Source of the DNA: Sphingobacterium sp. ML3W
Lineage (GTDB): Bacteria; Bacteroidota; Bacteroidia; Sphingobacteriales; Sphingobacteriaceae
Direction: 5' to 3'
DNA length: 64,000 bases
Assembly (NCBI RefSeq): GCF_029542085.1
Contig: NZ_CP107036.1
Location: 434,001-498,000 of the forward strand
Below are positions 17,719 to 25,723 of this stretch, in pieces. The first letter of the stretch is position 1. Each line of letters starts with the position of its first letter. Both the position numbers and the translations under genes were made by a program. The notes beneath the pieces were generated by a model, which did no database searches, had not been told where the DNA came from, and saw only the letters and a program-made list of their open reading frames with translations.

Positions 17719-19110
17719 ATGGAACAAAAGGATCCAAGAAAAGAAACAACAGGTGGTTTACAGGCCAAAATTGGACTTGCCCAATGCGATATTACACCTA
17801 CCTTAGGGATCTACTCACGCAATTGGGGGGCTGCTACTGCTGATCGGGCTGTTGGTGTGCACCAACCCTTGCTGATGCATTGTCTCTATATGGCGCCTAT
17901 TGATTCTCCACCTGCCATTATATTGACAGCCGATCTGGGCTGGTGGAAAAATGCGGAAGACGAACGGACATTGCGTTTTGCATTGCTTGATCATTTCAAT
18001 CTGACAGCATCACAGCTGGTCTTTACACTTTCACATACGCATGCTGGCCCCAGTATCTGTTCTACGGACATACATCAACCCGGAGGTGAGGCGATTCCAC
18101 CTTATCTGGAATTCTTAAAAACGCGGGCGATCAGCTGTATCCAGCGGGCAAAGGATGAATTGTTCGAAGGAAGTTTACATTGGAGTTATGGGGTATGTGA
18201 TCTGGCCTGTAATCGGGATCTGGAACTTAATGGCGAATACCTCATCGGGTTTAATCCTGTAAAAGAAGCTGATCATACCTTATTGCTCGGACGTGTATAC
18301 GATAACACCGAAAAATTGAAAGCGTTGATCTGCAATTATGCCTGTCATCCGACGAGCTTTGCCTACGAAAATGAACTGCTTTCTCCGGATTTTGTTGGTG
18401 AAATGCGGCATACGGTGGAAGCGGTCGTGAAAGTTCCCTGTTTGTTCCTACAGGGCGCATCAGGTGATCTGGCTCCCAAGCGTCAATATGTCAAAGATCC
18501 TGCTTTGGTCGAAGCCAATGGTCGACAGTTGGGCTATGCGGTGCTTGCGACGTTGGCTCAGGAGGATCATGCAGCTCAGCGTTGGGCGTTTGACAAAGCG
18601 TTAATTTCGGGAGCACCTTTGGCTTGCTGGAGCTTTCAGAAACAGGTGTTACCGACTGAATTCAAACAGCTTGTGCATACCGTACAAGTGCCCTACAAAA
18701 ACTTACCGAGCCTTGAATCTATTTTCGAGGAGTATGAAAGCTGTTCGGATCGGGTTATGAAAGACCGCCTTTGGCGAAAATACAATACCCGCAAGGCCAT
18801 TGCCGATCAGCGGGAAGCAAGCATTCCGGTATGGCTCTGGAAAATGGGGGACGCGATTTTGGTGGCTCAGGCCAATGAAGCGTACTCTTGTTACCAGTCA
18901 ATTATACGGGCTGAATTTCCCAATCATACCATTGTCTTTATCAATATAGCCAACGGTTATGTGGGCTACCTTGCGCCAGCGCAGCTCTATGATAAAGATA
19001 TCTATGCCGTATGGCAGAGTCCTTACGAGCGGGGTAGCCTCGAGATACTTATTGAACAAACGAAATTAGGGATTCAAATATTATTGACCGATGAAACTAG
19101 ATTGGATTGA
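17719..19110 (+). CDS. Neutral/alkaline ceramidase-fold hydrolase, cytosolic, function unknown
   Basis: This 463-residue protein resembles the N-terminal catalytic part of neutral/alkaline non-lysosomal ceramidases: IGLAQCDITPTLGIYSRNWG near residue 20, a TLSHTHAGPS metal-binding motif near 100-109, and NYACHPTSF with FLQGASGDLAPK further on. It has no signal peptide and lacks the extra C-terminal domain of true ceramidases, which are usually longer and secreted. Because it is embedded in a sugar-acid operon and overlaps the symporter gene by 20 bp, ceramide hydrolysis is unlikely. A zinc-dependent amide or ester hydrolysis of a carbohydrate derivative is only an inference. Confidence 0.75.
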   Translation: MEQKDPRKETTGGLQAKIGLAQCDITPTLGIYSRNWGAATADRAVGVHQPLLMHCLYMAPIDSPPAIILTADLGWWKNAEDERTLRFALLDHFNLTASQLVFTLSHTHAGPSICSTDIHQPGGEAIPPYLEFLKTRAISCIQRAKDELFEGSLHWSYGVCDLACNRDLELNGEYLIGFNPVKEADHTLLLGRVYDNTEKLKALICNYACHPTSFAYENELLSPDFVGEMRHTVEAVVKVPCLFLQGASGDLAPKRQYVKDPALVEANGRQLGYAVLATLAQEDHAAQRWAFDKALISGAPLACWSFQKQVLPTEFKQLVHTVQVPYKNLPSLESIFEEYESCSDRVMKDRLWRKYNTRKAIADQREASIPVWLWKMGDAILVAQANEAYSCYQSIIRAEFPNHTIVFINIANGYVGYLAPAQLYDKDIYAVWQSPYERGSLEILIEQTKLGIQILLTDETRLD

Positions 19111-20656
19111 TGTCATTATTTTTGCGGTATACATAGTCGGTATCGTCGTATTGGGATTATATGCCTCGAAAAAAAGTTCCTCGTCCAAACGGGACTATTT
19201 TTTGGCTGGTGATAAGTTGCCCTGGTGGATGATCGGAGGTAGTATTATTGCCGCAAATATCAGTAGTCATCATCTTGTCGGCGCCATGGGAGCGGCCTAT
19301 AGCCGTGGGTTTGTGGCCATCACTTTGGAATGGGGTGCCATATTGATCGGTTTTAATGCGCTGCTTTGGATATTTTTGCCTTTCTACATACGCAATGGCT
19401 TTTATACAATTCCCGAATATCTTGAAAAAAGATATGGAAATGCTACTCGGGTACTCTATGCGATCTTGATCTTATTTACCTACGTTTTTGTAGAAATCGG
19501 TGCAGTGCTTTATCTGGGTGGGCTCTCATTACATGCTTTATTTGGTATTCCCATTCTGTATAGTATTTTTGGGATGGCGATTTTGACGGGCTTGTATACC
19601 GTGCTAGGGGGGCTGAAAGCCGTTATCTGGACCGAAATGGTGCAGCTAGTTATCCTGGTGCTCGGCGGTATCGTCCTGACCTTTGCAACCATCAATGCGG
19701 CAGGCGGATTTCAGTCCGTCGTGGAATCATCCAAAGACTGGAAGATGTTCTATCCAGCTTCCGATCCCGACTTTCCCTGGACAATGTATCTAGGCGGTTT
19801 GCTTTGTATCAGCGTATTCTACTGTGCGACCAATCAATTTATTGTTCAGCGTGTATTGGCCGCAAAAAATGAATGGCATGGCCGTATGGGGGTTATTTTC
19901 GGTGATTATCTTAAATTTCTGGTACCGCTGATCATCACAATCCCGGCTTTGGTAGCACCCAAATTTTTACCGCATTTAGATCAGCCGGATCTGTTATTTG
20001 CGACGCTCGTGGAAACACTGTTGCCTAAAGGGTTGATCGGTCTGGTCATGGCTGGTCTCATCTCTGCGATTATGTCCCATATTTCTGGTGCTATAAATTC
20101 CTGTACAACTATACTCACAGTAGATATTTACAGCCAATACATCAATAAGAACGCCACTGATGATCAAGCGATCCGTTTTGGTAAACGTGCAGGAGTCGTC
20201 ATTATTGTACTTGGTATTATGAGCGCTGTCATATTGATTAGTTATTCCGACAAACCTGTATTTCTCTACCTGATGAATCTGTATGGTTTATTTACACCGG
20301 GTATAGCTACCATGTTTCTGATGGGGGTCTTTTGGAAGCGGACTACGGCACAGGGCGCATTAACGGCTGGCTTATTGACCATTCCACTTTCGTTGCTCTT
20401 GGAGTATTTGCTTACTGACATGCCATTTTTTAACAGAACCGGTATTGTGTTCTGGACCTGTATGATCGCCTGTGTACTGGTCAGTCTATGTACACAGGCC
20501 GTTCCGGAAGCGCGTTTGAAAAATCTGATATTGACACGCGATTCGTTTCAGATGCCCGAAGGGGATCGAGCTTCTTACCGTGGCTTTCGGAATCCAACCC
20601 TCTGGTGGATCATTATTACAGTGATGGTGCTGTATTTTTATGTGCGCTATTTTTAA
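19091..20656 (+). CDS. Sodium:solute symporter (SSS family)
   Basis: This 521-residue inner-membrane protein has about thirteen to fourteen hydrophobic segments. The N-terminal IDVIIFAVYIVGIVVLGLYA and the following SSSKRDYFLAGDKLPWW are typical of the SSS family, as are GAMGAAYSRGFVAITLEWGA and the ISAIMSHISGAINSCTT segment around TM8, where the second Na+ site lies. It should drive uptake of a sugar, sugar acid or amino-acid-like product of the periplasmic steps. The start codon overlaps the end of the ceramidase-fold gene by 20 bp, indicating translational coupling. Substrate specificity is not readable. Confidence 0.92.
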   Translation: MKLDWIDVIIFAVYIVGIVVLGLYASKKSSSSKRDYFLAGDKLPWWMIGGSIIAANISSHHLVGAMGAAYSRGFVAITLEWGAILIGFNALLWIFLPFYIRNGFYTIPEYLEKRYGNATRVLYAILILFTYVFVEIGAVLYLGGLSLHALFGIPILYSIFGMAILTGLYTVLGGLKAVIWTEMVQLVILVLGGIVLTFATINAAGGFQSVVESSKDWKMFYPASDPDFPWTMYLGGLLCISVFYCATNQFIVQRVLAAKNEWHGRMGVIFGDYLKFLVPLIITIPALVAPKFLPHLDQPDLLFATLVETLLPKGLIGLVMAGLISAIMSHISGAINSCTTILTVDIYSQYINKNATDDQAIRFGKRAGVVIIVLGIMSAVILISYSDKPVFLYLMNLYGLFTPGIATMFLMGVFWKRTTAQGALTAGLLTIPLSLLLEYLLTDMPFFNRTGIVFWTCMIACVLVSLCTQAVPEARLKNLILTRDSFQMPEGDRASYRGFRNPTLWWIIITVMVLYFYVRYF

Positions 20657-20721
20657 CTTAACTTGTTGAACGATTCCTTATGAAAGTATCGTAATTGAAA
20701 TATCTTTTTACCAATACATCG

Positions 20722-21933
20722 ATGAAGAATGCTATGTTGAAAGAATTAGACGCTGAAATTGAAGCTATTTTCCCGGAGATTGTTGCGATCCGTCGGCATA
20801 TCCATCAGCACCCTGAACTGTCTTTTCAGGAATATGAGACGAGCGCATATATCCAAGAGAAGTTGACCCGGCTCGATATTCCGTTTAAAGTTGTTGCCAA
20901 TACAGGTGTGGTTGCCGTGCTTGAGGGCGAAAAGTCCTTAAGTGAGGATATCGTGGTTTTGAGGGCTGATATTGATGCATTACCTATTCACGAGCAGAAT
21001 GATGTGCTATACAAGTCCACAAATGAAGGTGTTATGCACGCTTGTGGTCACGATTTTCATACGGCAAATCTATTGGGTGTCGCCACTGTCTTAAAGGGAT
21101 ATAAAACCGAGTTTTCAGGAAAAATTGTGCTCTTGTTTCAGCCTGGGGAAGAAAAGATTCCCGGAGGTGCGATCCAAATCTTGCAGTCTGGTATTTTGGA
21201 GTCTTTCGGTGGAAAGATCAAAGCTGTTTTGGGTTTGCACGTCAGTCCACGTGTGCCTTTAGGGAAAATAGGCTTACGCCCGGGGCGCTTTATGGCTTCA
21301 AGCGATGAGTTTTATTTTACCATTAAAGGACGTGGCGGCCATGCGGCCGAACCACATCGTGCCGTTGACCCAATTATGATTGCCGCTCAGTTGCTGACTA
21401 CTTTACAGCAGCTGGTCAGTCGTAAGGCAAACCCTGATATCCCATCTGTATTGACTTTTGGCCGTTTTATCGGCGATGGTGCGGCGAATGTCATTCCCGA
21501 AGAGGTCAAGTTGGCTGGTACCTTCCGTACCATGGATGAAACCTGGCGCAAGGAGGCGTTGGAGACCGTTGCAACAATTGCACGTACATTGCCCGAGGCC
21601 TTGGGAGCGACAGTAGATGTGGAAGTGCGCCATGGTTATCCTGCATTGAATAATGATCCCAAATTGACCCAGCAAGTAAAAAATATCCTACAAAGGAGCA
21701 TGGGAAATGAAGTCGTGCAAGATCTAGAAATCTGGATGGCGGCAGAAGATTTTGCTTATTACTCATATCGGTACCCCGCTTTATTTATGTTGGTCGGTAC
21801 GAATAATGACAGCATCAATACCCAATATGGGCTTCATAATCCGCAGTTCAATCTTGATGAAAAAGCGTTTAAGACGGCGATTTCGGCTTTGGTGAATAGT
21901 GCTGTTTCCTTATTGAATGAGTCCAATGGATAG
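20722..21933 (+). CDS. M20-family amidohydrolase (N-acyl amino acid/IAA-amino acid hydrolase type)
   Basis: This is a 403-residue zinc peptidase-fold amidohydrolase; the ATG at 20722 is preferred over an upstream TTG at 20695 and a second ATG at 20734. Motifs are RRHIHQHPELSFQEYET, HACGHDFHTANLLG (first metal ligands, about residue 100-113), FQPGEEKIPGGA (Glu pair) and KGRGGHAAEPH in the lid domain. A C-terminal AAEDFAYYS motif is also present. Such enzymes remove acyl groups from N-acylated amino compounds. Its presence with an aminotransferase suggests that an N-acyl amino sugar acid or similar is deacylated and then deaminated; this is inference. It sits 65 bp after the symporter and overlaps the Gfo/Idh gene. 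Confidence 0.9.
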   Translation: MKNAMLKELDAEIEAIFPEIVAIRRHIHQHPELSFQEYETSAYIQEKLTRLDIPFKVVANTGVVAVLEGEKSLSEDIVVLRADIDALPIHEQNDVLYKSTNEGVMHACGHDFHTANLLGVATVLKGYKTEFSGKIVLLFQPGEEKIPGGAIQILQSGILESFGGKIKAVLGLHVSPRVPLGKIGLRPGRFMASSDEFYFTIKGRGGHAAEPHRAVDPIMIAAQLLTTLQQLVSRKANPDIPSVLTFGRFIGDGAANVIPEEVKLAGTFRTMDETWRKEALETVATIARTLPEALGATVDVEVRHGYPALNNDPKLTQQVKNILQRSMGNEVVQDLEIWMAAEDFAYYSYRYPALFMLVGTNNDSINTQYGLHNPQFNLDEKAFKTAISALVNSAVSLLNESNG

Positions 21934-22918
21934 AAAGCATTTCTTACTTTCTTTATTGCCGTTGGGGCTTTCTTTTCAAACAAAGGCGGATTTTTCGAAG
22001 GAAGGGCTCAACCTGATGTTACCAAAGACGAAGAAGAAAAAAATCGGTATTATCGGTTTGGACAGTACGCATTCCATTGCTTTTACAAAAGCGATCAATA
22101 CGGCCAGTGCCGATAGTTTATATGGGCAATTTTCGGTTGTTGCGGCTTATCCTTATGGCAGTAAAACAATCGCGCTTAGCGCGGAGCGTATTCCCAAGAT
22201 CACGACCGAAATTCAGCAATATGGCGTCTCGGTTGTTTCCAGTATTGCTCAGTTGCTCAAACAAGTGGATTATGTATTTTTGGAGACGAATGATGGAAAC
22301 CTGCATTTACAACAGGCTCTTGAGGTCCTCGGGGCTCGAAAACCCTTGTTTATCGATAAGCCTATAGCCAATTCGTATACCGATGCCCTAAAAATATTTG
22401 AAGCAGCCCGGAAGTGCGGTTGCCCTGTTTTTTCCTCCAGTTCATTACGTTACATTGTCGGCCTGCAGGAGCTTGATAAAAGTAAAGTTGTTGGAGCTGA
22501 TGTCTATAGTCCCGCTGTCACGGATCCGTCGCACAAGGATCTGTATTGGTACGGAATTCATGCGGTGGAAATGTTGTTTGCTTTAATGGGACCGGACTGT
22601 ATAACGGTGCGAACGGTACAAGAAAGGGGGACTTCCATGTACATTGGTCAATGGGATGATGGCCGTATTGCCTCGGTTCGCGGTATCCGGGAAGGGAAGG
22701 ATGATTTTGGTGGCACAGTCTTTCTGAAAGACCAGATTGTTCATCTGGGGCAATTTATGGGTTATGGTCCCTTGCTGGATCGTATACTTCCTTTTTTTCA
22801 AACTGGGCAAAGTCCGGTGGATGAGCGGGAAACCTTAGCAATTTGTGCTTTTATTGACGCTGCAGAACAGAGTAAATTGAATGGTGGTACACCCGTTAAA
22901 TTACAGAAGCTAAACTAG
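21917..22918 (+). CDS. Gfo/Idh/MocA-family oxidoreductase
   Basis: This 333-residue protein starts at the ATG at 21917, overlapping the M20 gene by 17 bp; an ATG at 21926 is an alternative. The Rossmann domain begins only after about 40 residues (KKIGIIGLDSTHS). It is preceded by a DRKHFLLSLLPLGLSF segment that looks like a signal or twin-arginine-like leader, a feature of some Bacteroidota members. VFLETNDGNLHLQQAL and PLFIDKPIANSY are the usual family motifs, the latter with the conserved EKP-type lysine as DKP. It probably interconverts a sugar hydroxyl and ketone with NAD(P). It is the last gene of the operon; the next gene is convergent. Confidence 0.85.
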   Translation: MSPMDRKHFLLSLLPLGLSFQTKADFSKEGLNLMLPKTKKKKIGIIGLDSTHSIAFTKAINTASADSLYGQFSVVAAYPYGSKTIALSAERIPKITTEIQQYGVSVVSSIAQLLKQVDYVFLETNDGNLHLQQALEVLGARKPLFIDKPIANSYTDALKIFEAARKCGCPVFSSSSLRYIVGLQELDKSKVVGADVYSPAVTDPSHKDLYWYGIHAVEMLFALMGPDCITVRTVQERGTSMYIGQWDDGRIASVRGIREGKDDFGGTVFLKDQIVHLGQFMGYGPLLDRILPFFQTGQSPVDERETLAICAFIDAAEQSKLNGGTPVKLQKLN

Positions 22919-22946
22919 TTCGGCGACGATGTTGTGTAAGGCTTGT

Positions 22947-23624
22947 TTAGTTGCTCGCTATCGTTGTCAAAAGCTCACTATTGAAAATAGATGCAGGTGA
23001 AATTACTGTTTCCTCCAAAGGGATCTGATTGCCGTAACGTTCTTTGAGTTTGCTTTTAACCTCGGCGCTATTGAGATCAAAATCTTTGAGTTTTTCCAGT
23101 TTGCCTACTTCAATTCCTGCACCCCGCTGGTAGATTTTCCAGATCAGTTCCGAACAATAAATTCTGTTATCTGACCATTCGAATGTAGCATCGTAGTTTT
23201 TATCCAAAAATCCCTCACCGATTCTCTTCATTTTGGCTAAAACTTCTTTCGATAGTACTTTGTCTGCTTCTTTAAGCCGTTTGATGACATAATGTTTGTT
23301 TTTTCCTCGAGCGATCCAATCTGACAAGCCTGTTACCGTCACTGGTTGAATAGCCTCCAGTACATAAGGTTTTCCATCCTCGTGAAAAATAAGACCACAG
23401 TGAGAGTAAGGAGAACCCGTGGCTAGTTGTACAGCTTTACATTGAGGTGAGATGGATGACTGAAAGATCATATCTCCATCTTTTAAAAGGGGTAGCATCG
23501 TGCTACTTTTAACTTTTTTATCTAATGATCCATTTTGAGCTTTCGGTGCGTTAATCTGGAAATAAAATCGCCCGATCAGCAGCGTGCAAATGATTAATAG
23601 GACAAATACAGCTATTTTTTTCAT
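22947..23624 (-). CDS. YiiX/YebB-like NlpC/P60-type (permuted papain-fold) cysteine hydrolase
   Basis: This 225-residue protein has an N-terminal membrane anchor or signal (IAVFVLLIICTLLIGRF). A permuted papain-like domain follows: GDMIFQSS near residue 50, the catalytic histidine in SPYSHCGLIF near 75, and the nucleophile in RIYCSELIWK near 156. The family (peptidase C92, YiiX/YebB) contains predicted amidases or lipid-modifying enzymes at the envelope, and the substrate is not known. It stands alone and is convergent with the catabolic operon, 28 bp after the Gfo/Idh gene. The 139 bases between its start and the next gene show no further feature. Confidence 0.82.
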   Translation of the reverse strand: MKKIAVFVLLIICTLLIGRFYFQINAPKAQNGSLDKKVKSSTMLPLLKDGDMIFQSSISPQCKAVQLATGSPYSHCGLIFHEDGKPYVLEAIQPVTVTGLSDWIARGKNKHYVIKRLKEADKVLSKEVLAKMKRIGEGFLDKNYDATFEWSDNRIYCSELIWKIYQRGAGIEVGKLEKLKDFDLNSAEVKSKLKERYGNQIPLEETVISPASIFNSELLTTIASN

Positions 23625-23763
23625 GATTGTAATGCTTTAAGATGGCATGATTAAATCTCCAATAAGTGTTTATTCCAACAAGCCGTAAAACGTATCGGCT
23701 TAATTTACGGATTTACTTGCCTGGTAATGATTTGATAACGTTATTTAAGCGATTATTAGTATG

Positions 23764-24033
23764 TTATGACTCCACATTCGTGCCCGGGAACAGGTTGTGC
23801 AGATTCAGTGCCATAGCAAGATAGCTGCTATCGTTTACCTTTAGATTATAATGTAAATAGCTATCGTCACTGATCGAATAGGGACTGAACGGTTGCTGTT
23901 GGAGTTGATCAGAAGAAGTCGCCCAAGTCTCCTGTGGCAATAGGAGTGCGCTTAGACTAATGAACAAATAGCATACATATGTTGATGCTCGCAAGAGTGA
24001 TGCTCGAATGAAGTACAACTTATTCATCAACAT
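23764..24033 (-). CDS. Small secreted or membrane-anchored protein of unknown function
   Basis: This 89-residue frame overlaps the end of the preceding gene by 14 bp; an ATG at 24027 gives an alternative start after the stop region. It has a hydrophobic segment (TYVCYLFISLSALLLP) followed by ATSSDQ, which reads like a signal peptide with a cleavage site, and a short polar tail. I do not recognise it. Its overlap with the upstream gene and the plausible signal are the only reasons to accept it as real. Confidence 0.45.
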   Translation of the reverse strand: MLMNKLYFIRASLLRASTYVCYLFISLSALLLPQETWATSSDQLQQQPFSPYSISDDSYLHYNLKVNDSSYLAMALNLHNLFPGTNVES

Positions 24034-24514
24034 ATTGTGTTAAAATTGCTTCGATCTCATCTATAAGTTTATAGGAGTTTGATTCCAGTAGATCTATTTC
24101 TGCTTGAATGACAGGAGTAATCGGCAATTGCATCAGTTTTCGATAAACTTGAATGTCCAGATCAATATTCTTGAGTTTGAGTTGAAGCAAATATTGCCCT
24201 TTTTCGGTTTGTAAGCATAGTTGGTTGAACGCCTGTTTCAACCTCTCTAGTTCGGCAATTGTTCTGCTATGGTCATTTTCTCCTGCTAGACCGTAATTGG
24301 GGTATTTTTCATCCAATTGATTGAACGCATCAAGATATTCCTGTTCCGATAAGGAATGAATATTCATGTAAAGCAGGTTATAGGCATATAAAGCTTCCTG
24401 ATTTTCCTCACTGACCGGAACGTCCTGATAATCTTCGACCAACTGCGTGATGTCTTGATATTCAGTTTGTAAAATAGCATCAATATCCTTATTGATTAAA
24501 TTTGCTTTGTTCAT
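24020..24514 (-). CDS. Hypothetical helical protein
   Basis: This 164-residue protein starts at the ATG at 24512-24514 (NKANLINKDIDAIL). An upstream ATG at 24583 would add 23 basic residues of doubtful origin. It is rich in Leu, Gln, Glu and Asn, predicted to be mainly helical, without signal or membrane segments. No family is recognised. It overlaps the following small gene, so the two are probably made together. Its start lies about 300 bp from the divergent NAD operon, with the NrtR boxes in between and nearer to that operon. Confidence 0.55.
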   Translation of the reverse strand: MNKANLINKDIDAILQTEYQDITQLVEDYQDVPVSEENQEALYAYNLLYMNIHSLSEQEYLDAFNQLDEKYPNYGLAGENDHSRTIAELERLKQAFNQLCLQTEKGQYLLQLKLKNIDLDIQVYRKLMQLPITPVIQAEIDLLESNSYKLIDEIEAILTQYVDE

Positions 24515-24813
24515 GCGAATATTCTGTTCTTTTGGCAGCCAACGATTGTGATTAATTCGCTTGACTGTTTTTCTTAAGGACAAAGATCCGGTTTTCAGCG
24601 AAAGATACTATCCCTATATTCAGCTAATTTTATACGGCCTCTTGGTCGTTTTGTGTTTCTTATTTTCAAGTGGATTTTTAAGTTTGTTTGCTTATGTTTA
24701 GGTGCCACAGCAGGTAAAACTGTGATTTTTTATTGCATGTCACTAATAAATAAGGTGTTTTTAGTTAAAGTTATTATGTTGGTATTTAGGTGTTTGTGTT
24801 TTTATTTTGATTA

Positions 24814-24834
24814 ATTGAGTAAAAAATACTCAAT
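24814..24834. promoter_or_regulatory. NrtR-type operator 1
   Basis: ATTGAGTA-N5-TACTCAAT is a perfect inverted repeat with 8-bp arms, 80 bp upstream of the first NAD-operon start. A second copy with the same core follows at 24870-24888, 55 bp centre to centre. The operon ends with an NrtR-like regulator gene, the likely binding protein. The rest of the 24515-24913 interval is AT-rich with only a weak CACAG/CTGTG hairpin (24706-24724). Confidence 0.7.
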
Positions 24835-24869
24835 GAATTTTGTTAAAGTGAAAATAATACACATATTTG

Positions 24870-24888
24870 TTGAGTAAAAAGTACTCAA
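24870..24888. promoter_or_regulatory. NrtR-type operator 2
   Basis: TTGAGTA-N5-TACTCAA repeats the core of the upstream operator and ends 26 bp before the prs-like start codon at 24914. It probably overlaps the promoter or transcription start, which fits repression. The binding protein is inferred to be the operon's own NrtR-like product. Confidence 0.7.
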
Positions 24889-24913
24889 TAAGAATGGTTG
24901 TAAAAAAAGAAAA

Positions 24914-25723
24914 ATGATTATATTAAATAAACATCAGCTCATCACCGAACAGTTTCCGAATGGGGAAACGAAAGTGAAGGATTTCGATCAGTTGATCAAA
25001 GCGGATAATCTGCTAGAATTTACCTATCAGGAAGATGGCGATTTGATCCGTTTGTTTTTTGTCAAGAAGCGACTTGAGGAAGAAGGGGCGAGTTGTAAAT
25101 TGTGGATTCGTTATATGCCCTATAGTCGTATGGATCGTAAAATTGAGGGCGACCTGTTTACCCTAAAATATGTCGCTGCATTTATCAATAGTTTACAGTT
25201 TGATAAAGTATATGTTGTAGAGCCACATTCCGAAACAACCCTCATATTACTAGAAAATAGTGTAGCGATTTATCCTGCGCTAGATTGGTTGCCGAAACTG
25301 ATGGAAAAACTAGAATTTTCAGATAATGACCGAATTGTATTTCCGGATAAAGGGGCGGCAGCACGCTATTTAAATAGTGGTTATCAAGATGCCTGTGTCT
25401 TTGAAAAGCAACGCAATCCACAAACGGGACGTATCGAAGCGATGGAATTAAAAGCGGGCAATATCGCAAAAGGTGCCAAATGCATTATTGTCGATGATTT
25501 ATGTTCTGCAGGCGGAACATTTCTCTGGGCGGGAAAAATTCTAAAGGAGATGGGGGCAAGTGAAATCTACCTGTTGGTGACACATTGTGAGCCAAGGATT
25601 TTCAAAGGTACTTTGTTGGAGGAAGATTCACCGATCGACCTTGTTTTCACCACAGATTCTATGATGAACACAGCGCATCCGAAATTAAATTATATCAACT
25701 TAACAACTGAAAGCTATGTTTAG
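24914..25723 (+). CDS. Ribose-phosphate pyrophosphokinase-like enzyme (short Prs)
   Basis: This 269-residue protein is shorter than a standard Prs (about 310) and divergent. The equivalents of family motifs are YMPYSRMDR (usual YFPYARQDR), VEPHSETT, FPDKGAAARY, and the PRPP-loop IIVDDLCSAGGT near residues 194-205 (usual DDMIDTAGT). The enzyme should transfer pyrophosphate from ATP to a ribose 5-phosphate-like acceptor. Together with the adjoining NadV-type gene (8-bp overlap) it could supply PRPP for nicotinamide salvage. A Prs-like enzyme acting on ADP-ribose, as in phage NAD-reconstitution systems, is an alternative the sequence alone cannot exclude. It is the first gene of the NrtR-box operon. 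Confidence 0.8.
   Translation: MIILNKHQLITEQFPNGETKVKDFDQLIKADNLLEFTYQEDGDLIRLFFVKKRLEEEGASCKLWIRYMPYSRMDRKIEGDLFTLKYVAAFINSLQFDKVYVVEPHSETTLILLENSVAIYPALDWLPKLMEKLEFSDNDRIVFPDKGAAARYLNSGYQDACVFEKQRNPQTGRIEAMELKAGNIAKGAKCIIVDDLCSAGGTFLWAGKILKEMGASEIYLLVTHCEPRIFKGTLLEEDSPIDLVFTTDSMMNTAHPKLNYINLTTESYV

Noticed and set aside
18295..18300. GTATAC core inside the ceramidase-fold gene
   Set aside because: It is within coding sequence, has no partner at 23 bp and no flanking TTG/CAA symmetry, so it is probably chance.
24814..24888. Repeated TTGAGTA sequence as CRISPR repeat
   Set aside because: There are only two copies, each a palindrome with a 5-base centre, and no spacer array or cas gene.
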